Assembly (NCBI GenBank): GCA_004151065.3
Contig: NWUY0304293671.1
Location: 1 to 13,345 of the forward strand
Direction of reading: 5' to 3'
Length of the DNA stretch: 13,345 nucleotides
DNA from: Larix sibirica
Taxonomy: Eukaryota; Streptophyta; Pinopsida; Pinales; Pinaceae
Shown here: one piece after another, positions 1-6,416 of the stretch
How the letters are laid out: the number at the start of each line of letters is the position of its first letter
Position numbering within the stretch: position 1 is the first letter of the stretch
Program-made: the position numbers and the translations under genes
Notes under the pieces: generated by a model
Seen by the model: the letters and a program-made list of their open reading frames with translations, nothing else
Database searches by the model: none
What the model was told of the DNA's origin: nothing

Positions 1-358
1 ACTCCATGAGGCGAAGTGTGTTTTTATTCGTAGCATATGGACATTCTGGAAGTTCTCATCAAGGGGGATGATATGCATACTTAGTCAGCCTATCAACCAC
101 GACAAAAATTGTATCCTTTCCATCAAACATGGGTAATCCTTCAATGAAATCCATTGAAATTTCCTCCCATTTCTGATTAGGAATGTGTAGAGGATGGAGT
201 AACCCTGGTGACATAACATTTTTGCTCTTATTTCTTTGACAAGTATCACATTCAGCGACATACTTTTGAATGTCTTTGTTCATTCCCTTCCAATAAAAAG
301 ATTGTTGTACATTGTAGTAAGTTTTGAAGAAGCCTACATGTCTTGTAGTTGGAGTCAT
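1..358 (-). pseudogene. Ty3/gypsy integrase fragment (H2C2 zinc finger and start of catalytic core)
   Basis: The open stretch 358-59 encodes about 99 residues. It begins with a HVGFFKTY segment and continues to a CDTCQRNK motif, which are the histidine and cysteine parts of the integrase HHCC zinc-binding domain. MDFIEGLP follows, containing the first Asp of the DDE catalytic triad, and then VVVDRLTKYA, a conserved strand of the core. A stop ends the frame at 59. Beyond it a degraded continuation ending in a PHGV-like segment near the window edge resembles the RLHGVP stretch that follows in intact elements, but with a stop and a shifted frame. The second Asp and the Glu of the triad are outside the window. 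Confidence 0.92.
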
Positions 359-531
359 GTGATTCCCCTAAGACTTTTATTTTAAATTTTGATGCTAAGG
401 TTAGATAGATCCTCCCTTTGTACCAAAGAATGTCATTTCTCCATTCAAATTTTGGATTTCATCCCAAATTATTAATGATGGAAGAAAATTCAAGGTCTTT
501 GGCGTATTCCACTTGTATTTCATCTAGCCAG
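359..531 (-). pseudogene. Ty3/gypsy linker between RNase H and integrase, degraded
   Basis: The minus strand here reads as a degraded link between the VADALS tail of RNase H and the integrase zinc finger. A short stretch reading WRNDILWYKGRIYL (around 450-405) matches the usual WYKGR-type segment just upstream of the zinc finger in gypsy polyproteins. Stops interrupt it. Confidence 0.7.
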
Positions 532-1215
532 TCAGGGATTACAATTGATGTTGCATATGATGTTTACCTCTTCATCTTTGTGTGATAACGCATCGGCAAC
601 GACATCATCCTCTCCTTTTTGTGTAGTACTTCCATATCGAAGGTGGAAATTTTCTCTATCCATTTTTGTTGCTCCATGGACAATATTTTTTGTTGAAGTA
701 GGTACTAAAGACAATTGTGGTCAATACATATCAAGAAAAAACTGCCCAAGAGACATTGTCACCATTTAGCTAATGCATGCATAATAGCAAGGATCTCCTT
801 ATCATATGTAGATTTTAAACTTTCCCTCTTATTGAGCTTCTAGCTTTCAAAGGCTATTGGATGGTTTTCTTGCATTAGCACTGCACCTATTCCAAAAGCT
901 AAAGCATCACATTCCACCACGAAAGGTTTCATGAAATCAGGAGTTGCTAACACAGCTGCTAATGACATAACCTTCTTCAAGGTTTCGAAACATTCTTCTG
1001 CCTTGTTATTCCTTTGAAAGAAATTCACCTTGAGTAAGTTTGACAGCGGTGTTGTCAAGTGTGCGTAGTTCTTGATGAACCTTCTGTAATACCTTGTTAA
1101 ACCAAGAAATCCTCTTAATTTGGATATGTTATTCAATTTTTTACCTTTTTTCCATTCCATAATTGCTTTGATTTTGTTTGAATCTATCTTGACCCCCTCC
1201 TCTAGGTATGACATG
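532..1215 (-). pseudogene. Ty3/gypsy RT connection and RNase H, broken by stop and frameshifts
   Basis: The open stretch 1214-840 starts with a YLEEGVKIDSNKIKAI segment and continues through LRGFLGLTRYYRRFI, the conserved thumb/connection that follows the RT palm. It ends in the RNase H strand [16 protein letters not shown], which carries the first catalytic Asp. After a TAG at about 840 the same frame continues with STYDKEILAIMHALAKW, which carries the catalytic Glu. A further stop follows, then an IDH motif (third acidic residue). The open stretch 714-532 ends with VVADALSHK, the usual RNase H tail, but in a shifted frame. Catalytic residues are therefore largely present but scattered over broken frames. 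Confidence 0.9.
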
Positions 1216-1790
1216 GTTGAGTTATTCTACTTCTTCATTGCTGAAGTTACACTTCGACATTTTCGAATAAAACCAATTTTCTTTTAATAGGGAGAGTACT
1301 TGTTCTAGGTGCTTAAGATGCTCCTTCCAAGTTATATATAAGAATATTATCGAAAAAAACTAACAAAAATTCCTTAAATAGGGTTGGAAGAGCTCATTCA
1401 TAGTTGCTTGAAAGGTAGCAGAGGCATTTGTTAAACCAAATGGCATCACTTTAAATTCATAATGACCTTCATGAGTTCTGAAATATGTCTTCGCGACGTA
1501 TTCTAATCTCACTCGAATTTGGTAGTACCCTGACCTCAAGTCTAGCTTTGAAAAATATTTGGCCCCATGAAGTTCATCCAGCATTTCATGTATAAACGGA
1601 ATAGGAAACTTGTTCTTGATCGTTATTTTGTTAAGACCTCGATAATCTACGCAGTCTAAAAGATCCATCTTTTTTTCGCACTGGCACTACTGGGGCTGCA
1701 TACGGGCTTCTACTTCTTGTAATAATACCACATCTTAATAGATCCTAAATCAAAGTTTCTATTTCCATTTTGTGGTGATGCGGATATCAG
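1216..1790 (-). pseudogene. Ty3/gypsy reverse transcriptase, inactivated
   Basis: The open stretch 1668-1360 carries [19 protein letters not shown] (fingers), the palm motif [12 protein letters not shown] with the first catalytic Asp, and [14 protein letters not shown]. Upstream, in another frame, [18 protein letters not shown] (about 1715-1668) is the usual segment before VDYR. Around 1790-1745 a degraded EPYxYPHHHKMEIE matches the start of the RT domain, with an in-frame stop. The main frame runs into a stop at 1360. In the shifted frame just beyond it (about 1360-1330) the catalytic motif reads FFDNILIY instead of the expected FxDD. The helix that follows, ending in SKCNF, is recognisable near 1290-1240. 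Confidence 0.93.
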
Positions 1791-2039
1791 TAAGGTTCAA
1801 TGTTAACAAGTGTGGAGTCTGGTTTTACCTCAACTATGTGTTCAAATCTTCTTTTCGGAGGCAACTTCATAGATAGGTCTGAAAATACCTTCTCATATTT
1901 TTGGATTAACCCTTGGATCTCAAGTTGTTGTGAGTAGATTACTTATGATGTCCATTTGATGACATTGGGCCAGATATGCAGGTGCCCCTTTTCAAATTAG
2001 TTTTTCCATTTATCTCGAAGATATAATATGGGGAGGAGG
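1791..2039 (-). pseudogene. Ty3/gypsy protease-RT spacer, degraded
   Basis: A minus-strand reading around 1905-1800 gives KVFSDLSMKLPPKRR followed by HIVEVKPDSTLVN, the conserved spacer that in intact gypsy elements reads like LPPxRxxxHxIxLxPGS before the RT fingers. Frame is interrupted nearer 2000 by stops. It carries no catalytic residues; its value is that it links the protease and RT relics into one element. Confidence 0.75.
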
Positions 2040-2400
2040 TGGTTGGAACCCATACAATTTATATTGTCCTCCTTCCCACTTGAATTTTATAAATTGCTTC
2101 TAATGATTTGCAGAGTAGGTGCCTAGTGTTTGTAGCCATTGGATTCCCAAGACAATGTCTACTCCTAGTGGCACCGTGTAAAATCCAAACTCCAAGTTAT
2201 AATCTTTTATTTGTAGTTTGACTTTGTGACATTTCTCGACGCTGTCAATTTTTTTTCCATCGACCACCATAACCCTTACATTCGTTTATGGATATACAAA
2301 CAAATTTAATCTTTTTGCCACATTTACATCTATGAAATTATGGGTGCTTCCTATGTCTATAAGTATGGCGATATTTTATTTTTTTACATGCCCTTTTAAT
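2040..2400 (-). pseudogene. Ty3/gypsy retropepsin-like aspartic protease, broken
   Basis: Reading down from about 2376, the minus strand encodes IAILIDIGSTHNFID, the gypsy protease active-site loop (D-x-G-S/T), followed by VAKRLNL. After an in-frame stop near 2285, the reading continues through VRVMVVDGKKI and FYTVPLGVDIVLGIQWL (about 2190-2130), the conserved hydrophobic C-terminal half of the domain. The active-site Asp is present, with Ile in place of the usual Ser/Thr at the second position. The stop codons show the copy is not translated as one protein. Confidence 0.85.
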
Positions 2401-2442
2401 TTCAACATTTGTGGTTGAGCAATGCATATTATTGCAACCAAG

Positions 2443-2519
2443 GATATCTTGGACATCTGTAGCAATAGGAACACGTAAACTTTATTTGAAAAATGATATC
2501 TTGGACATCTATAGCAATA
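2443..2519. repeat. 25-bp direct repeat, offset 52 bp, upstream of gypsy protease
   Basis: The 25-bp segment beginning GATATCTTGGACATCT is present at 2443-2467 and again at 2495-2519 with one difference (GTAGCAATA against ATAGCAATA). On the minus strand both copies can be read as YCYRCPRY in two different frames. This is faintly like the first Cys pair of a gag zinc knuckle, but no complete CCHC motif is seen, so assignment to gag is only a guess. Confidence 0.6.
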
Positions 2520-2559
2520 AGTAATTGTTGAATGAAAAATGATGAAGTTCAAGTACAAT

Positions 2560-3720
2560 TGAGACTTATAAATAGGTCTATTTGTGCCTTTTTATTCAAA
2601 AAGGCATGTCTTTTAATTTAGTTAATAGTATTTTTTTTATTTTATCTCCTTATGTTTATTTAATCATTATTGTTAATAATATTTTCTTATTTTTTATTGA
2701 ATTATTTATTATACTTTAGTATTGTTTTTATTTATTTATTTAACCCACTACGTTGATATATGTACATTACACCCGTGTGTGCATGAAGAAGGGGACACTT
2801 CATCTAGGAGGGGACATCAAGTCATCTATAAAGAATCAACCAAGTGTTAGGCCATGTGAGATATGACTTAGGAAAATACTATCTAATATGCAAACATTAA
2901 CATAGAAGGCCTTGAAGTGTACTTTTCTAAACTCACTTTTGATTAATTATCCCAATAACCTTAGAATTACCATGCTGCAACTATAATTGATCCAAATTTT
3001 CATGTTACACCCCTAAGAGTAAGTGCATTTCCTAAGTTTCTAAGCAAGGTGAGGGTAATGAAATGAATGTGATGTTAGCGAAAGGTGTTCGCAAATTAAC
3101 TATCATAGGAATGTGTCTGAGTACTAGGTCTACCCCTTAACTTTCAATAGCTAAGGGTTGATGATTTTTCTTCCATATGTGTGCCTCAGAAGCAAAAAAA
3201 AAATCTTCTTGATTTACCCTTTCCTTGCACCACTTTTATGATCCTTTTATTTATTTTTATTTTTTTTGTCAATCCCTTTCTTTGGATTTGGCTTTGATAA
3301 GCTGGGACATAAGGATCGTGGTTTTTTTGCAAGGGGGGCATAGATCACATTTATCATTTAGCTCCATTTAGTTAGAGTATTTTAACTCTTTTGACTTTGG
3401 TGTAGACTTAGGAACCATACATAGGAATAGTATAGAGACCTTAGAACATGACGTATAAGAAGTTAATTGTGAAAGAGGGACATGATGGAAATGGGTGAAA
3501 TGCCTAGTGAAATGACATGGGATGAAAAATGGCTAGGTAAAATGTTGAGAATGACATGAAATGAGTGTCACACTTACTTAAATTCCTAGGAATACAACTA
3601 ACCCGCAAGGTCTTACACTTAATCTAATGAAGAATTATAACCACACTACGATGAATCCTCAGCTATGAAACAACAATCTAGGATACATGAGCCATTATAG
3701 AGTAACACCATAGACCCCCT
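2560..3720. other. AT-rich gene-free stretch with low-complexity T runs
   Basis: No coding sequence was recognised. 2600-2745 is almost entirely T and A (repeated TTTATT and TTATTTA runs). Short homopolymer runs occur at about 3197 (A) and 3240-3270 (T-rich). About 3470-3565 is purine-rich on the plus strand with repeated GAAATG-type words. The 5' LTR and gag of the gypsy element should lie somewhere here or further right if the copy were complete, but no LTR ends or tRNA-primer site could be identified by eye. Confidence 0.6.
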
Positions 3721-4179
3721 ATGGTCATGTCCACACATAAGAAAGCATTTACCATGAGTCAACTAGAGAGCATATGTCATAACAATGGTGTCAACAGAAT
3801 GTCCCCATCGATCTCCGGCACATATTATGGTGAGCTGAGCAAGTTGAAGATGTATTTGGCAAATATCCATGGGCAAACCATAGATCTCATCTGTGGAACT
3901 GCTGGATGTGATGGATGAACACATTGGCAATGATAATCAAGTCACCCCTACATGCCAAGAGGTAATACCAGCCAATGTATAGACCTTATGTTTGATGTAT
4001 ATTGGTGGTGTGTCTTATAGAGCCTCACATTTGAAGTCCATATTAACGAGGATAACTCTGGAAATAATCCAGACAGAAAGGAGCAACAAATAAAGGAGCC
4101 AACCATTACCCAGGAACAATACATGAGAATTAAAAGAATGTTCACACAAGATTGCTTGATTATTATGAAGGCCAAATAG
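3721..4179 (+). pseudogene. Unassigned coding-like fragments, interrupted by stops
   Basis: Three short plus-strand open stretches follow one another: 3721-3918 (65 codons from ATG), an overlapping one from ATG 3911 of about 23 codons, and one from about 4022 to the TAG at 4177-4179. The last is hydrophilic, with segments such as NPDRKEQQIKEP and QEQYMRIKRMF. The composition looks like decayed protein-coding DNA, possibly from a transposable element given its neighbours. No domain was recognised, and it could be chance open frame. Confidence 0.3.
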
Positions 4180-4254
4180 TCTTTATATAGCCATTACAAA
4201 AACGTCCTTAAGGACCAAGTCAACTTAATCCCTAACAAACACTGCACAGAGATT

Positions 4255-4800
4255 CTCGCATGCTTTACTTAATATTAAATAAGCTAAATAATTCTTGGAG
4301 AGATGTGCCCAGTCATAACTATAGAGATGTGCCCATGATCCATCTACAATGTACATCAAGGATAGAAGTTGTTGCCAAACGTTTTTTGGTCCAGGAAATT
4401 ATAGATAAGGCCAAGTCACTTACCAAATTGATCTACAATCATACTAGGGTAGTTAGCACTTAGCATGATGAGGACTCCCAATAAAGACAAGAAGCTTCTT
4501 TTCCCTGTCGTCATTAGATTTTCCAGCAACTTCATTGCTTGCAGTGTATTTCTCAGAAACCATCTTTGAAGATGATGTTTGTACCCTGAGTGGAGAGAGT
4601 TCAAATATGCAAAGAAGGCCACTGGTGGCATTCAGACTGCAAATCTTGTATATTACTATATAATGAGGGATTTTGGAGGGATGTTGAAGAAGAGGTCACA
4701 GATTGAGTCAGTCATGACTCATAAGTGTCCCACAAATGTTGATAGTGACAAACCTGCAATGTCTTATGCAGAAATACTGAGCACTAGACCCATTATGTTG
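4255..4800 (+). pseudogene. hAT-superfamily transposase relic (central catalytic/DUF659-type region)
   Basis: Successive plus-strand frames match the middle of plant hAT transposases in the correct order. These are CAHDPSTMYIKD near 4329-4364 (the C-A-H-x-x-D-x-M segment), VQEIIDKAKSLTKLIYNHT in 4390-4446, FPVVIRFSSNFIA near 4500-4540 (the RFATNFIAL-like segment), PEWREFKYAKKA in 4585-4620, and DSDKPAMSYAEI near 4741-4780 (the DGDxPAMGYxYEA-like segment). A TAG at 4461, a TGA at about 4567 and at least one frameshift between these blocks make it non-functional. The C-terminal dimerisation domain, N-terminal BED finger and terminal inverted repeats were not seen. Family identification rests on recalled family motifs, not a search. 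Confidence 0.75.
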
Positions 4801-4842
4801 TCATACTGGAAAATAGCAATATCAATACTCAGAAATAGCGAC

Positions 4843-5108
4843 TCAAACAAAAGATCTGTTTGATTTCTTACAGATCTCATTATACTCAGAATTAGTAATA
4901 CCAATTGGGATTTCCCTAGTCTTATCAGAAACATAACCTTGTGGTAAATCTTCATCACAAACTCGACAGAGCAGAAACTCTGGGATCTGAAACACTGAAA
5001 AGAGAATTTTGGGCTGGATATGAGCCATAAATGACTCCATACAGCCTTAGGCGTGGGAAGGCACACCCTCTTAGAGCTTGCTAAGGTCATCCAGCCAAAA
5101 ATACACAA
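4843..5108 (-). pseudogene. Unassigned coding-like stretch opposite the hAT relic
   Basis: The minus strand is open from an ATG at 5038-5040 down to 4843 (65 codons) with a balanced composition, including VFQIPEFLLCRVCDED and REIPIGITNSEYNEI. A second minus frame is also open from 5108 to 4764. I do not recognise a family. The region is not obviously part of the hAT relic, whose C-terminal half should be on the plus strand. A GTAAGA on the minus strand near 4873 could be a splice donor, and the complementary TTTCTTACAG on the plus strand equally looks like an acceptor, so orientation is uncertain. Confidence 0.25.
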
Positions 5109-5199
5109 TACTTACAGACAATAGAATTAATGACGTATGGCACATGCAACATATAAATAATGTGTTTTCAGTGATTAATAGACTTACATCTGCTTTGGA

Positions 5200-5729
5200 A
5201 TTTGTTTTGATGGCTTAAGTTTCTTCATTCAGTAGTTAGATTTTAGTGATTATGGGTGGTTTTTATAAGTTATAACAACACAATTAAGAAAACAAAATTC
5301 TGTTTTGTAGGCCTGTAGCCTAACCAAAGGTAGCTTTTGATGATATGCCAGATACATTTGATGAATGGGATCCGTGCACCCTTTAGGCAGTTTCAACTAA
5401 ATAGCTGTAGACTTAGTGTGGTACTGGTGATGCCCTCTGTTGGTTGTTTTGAAGAAGAGACTCACATCCTCTTCGGGCTTTGTTTTAGTTGTTGTCATGG
5501 TTTAAGTTTCTTCTCTCAGTAGGAGTTTAGTGATTATGGTTGGGTTTTATAATAATACAATCAAGAAAAACAAAATTCTATTTTTGCAGGCCTATAGCCT
5601 AGTCAAGGATGGTTTTTGGCAATATGCCAGATACATTTGATGAATGGGACCCATGCACCCTATAGGCAGTTTCGGCTAAATAGCTTTAGAGAAAGGGTGG
5701 TGATGTTATCCATTGGTTGTTTTGAAAAG
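5200..5729. repeat. Diverged tandem duplication, two units of about 250 bp
   Basis: Unit 1 (about 5200-5457) and unit 2 (about 5490-5729) share, in order, a TTAAGTTTCTTC start (5215 and 5502), a TTTAGTGATTATGG block, an ACAAAATTCT block, a GGCCTxTAGCCTA block, the 22-bp identical GCCAGATACATTTGATGAATGG (5347 and 5626), a GCACCCT-TAGGCAGTTT block and a TTGGTTGTTTTGAA end. The offset is 279-287 bp. The copies differ by many substitutions and small indels, so the duplication is old. No coding frame is conserved across both, and the unit identity is unknown. Confidence 0.85.
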
Positions 5730-6005
5730 TGTATACCTTCAGGTTCCTTTTGGTTGCTCTTAGTTATTTGAGGACATTAATATATAAAGACGTAGGAGTC
5801 TAGGACACGTTGCTGTTTCCCCCTGTTGGTTTTGTAAATTTATATGCACGTATCGAAGCTCTCCATTGGTTGTTTTGATAAGTGTAATAGTGTATACCTT
5901 CAGGTTCCTTTTGGTTGCTCTTAGTTATTTCAGGACATTAATATAAAGACATAGGACACATTGCTGTTTCCCCCTGTTGGTTTTGTATATTGATGCACGT
6001 GTCAG
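5710..6005. repeat. Second tandem duplication, units of about 155 and 142 bp
   Basis: The block TGTATACCTTCAGGTTCCTT begins at 5730 and 5891. Both copies continue through a GGTTGCTCTTAGTTATTT segment, an AGGACATTAATAT segment, and a TTGCTGTTTCCCCCTGTTGG segment, ending at a GCACGT. Each is preceded by CCATTGGTTGTTTTGA (5710 and 5863). That word also closes unit 1 of the upstream 250-bp duplication near 5435, so the two repeat families interlock. The second copy lacks about 10 bp around TAGGAGTC. Confidence 0.88.
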
Positions 6006-6203
6006 TTTTTTTTTGGTTTTATGTGGAAAAATAGTATAATTGTCTCTTTTCAATTTTCTATCATGTTTTTTGTATTTTCTTGGTACAAGGAATGGACAAA
6101 TTCCAGTTCATTAAACAGGTAAATAGGCTCTGGAATTAATGATGTTTCGTAGTTTCTATGAGTTCTTTAGGATAATATTTTCTTTGGGTAAATGATATTG
6201 CAG

Positions 6204-6416
6204 GTTTTTACATGGGGCTACAAAATGGTGAGTCCAAGGCGAGTACTGGTTCAAAGGAATACGAAAAAGTGCGGAAACATGCCTTTGAAGTTTCACCTCA
6301 TGGAGCGGCTGCATGTAGTTAAAATAGCAGCAGGCATGACTCACAGCACAGTACTTTCTGATGATGGCTCTTTATTCTACTGGGTTTCATCTGATCCAAA
6401 TCTTCATTGCCAGCAG
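6204..6416 (+). CDS. Exon: RCC1-repeat region (in-window residues 1-71)
   Basis: The acceptor TATTGCAG ends at 6203 and the donor GTTTGC begins at 6417. The exon is 213 nt with phase 0 at both ends. It opens with VFTWGYKMVSPRRV, a blade strand of the RCC1 propeller, and contains IAAGMTHSTVLSDDGSLFYW, the classic RCC1 signature-like strand pair, ending at LHCQQ. Because it starts mid-repeat, at least one exon must precede it. None was found between 2560 and 6203. The donor is not strong (GTTTGC), but the next exon fits the family sequence directly. Confidence 0.88.

Larger units (their letters stand above)
1..2400 (-). mobile_element. Decayed Ty3/gypsy (Metaviridae-type) LTR retrotransposon, pol region, cut by left edge
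   Basis: Reading the minus strand from right to left gives, in order, an aspartic protease (about 2400-2040), reverse transcriptase (about 1790-1215), RNase H (about 1215-530) and integrase zinc finger plus start of the catalytic core (358-1). Protease, RT, RNase H, integrase is the Ty3/gypsy order; Ty1/copia places integrase before RT. The order, the spacing and motifs such as VADALS and CDTCQRNK identify the family. Stops and frameshifts break every domain and no long ORF remains, so the copy is dead. No LTR, primer-binding site or polypurine tract was recognised; the integrase C-terminus and 3' LTR would lie left of the window. Clade (with or without chromodomain) cannot be decided. Confidence 0.93.

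Noticed and set aside
545-769. Plus-strand ORF of 74 codons.
   Set aside because: It is the antisense shadow of the RNase H tail with VADALS on the minus strand.
2376-2558. Minus-strand 60-codon ORF as a gag zinc-knuckle region.
   Set aside because: Only a CYRC pair is seen, with no following His and Cys at the right spacing, and it is contained in a short direct repeat; not enough for gag.
4852-4877. Perfect 8-bp inverted repeat AGATCTGT/ACAGATCT with a 10-bp loop.
   Set aside because: Too short and AT-rich to claim a functional hairpin or transposon end; such structures are expected by chance in this length.
6088-6118. Possible 5' exon between TTGGTACAAG and GTAAAT just upstream of the first exon.
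   Set aside because: Frames give only a short peptide or a stop and do not match the preceding RCC1 repeat.
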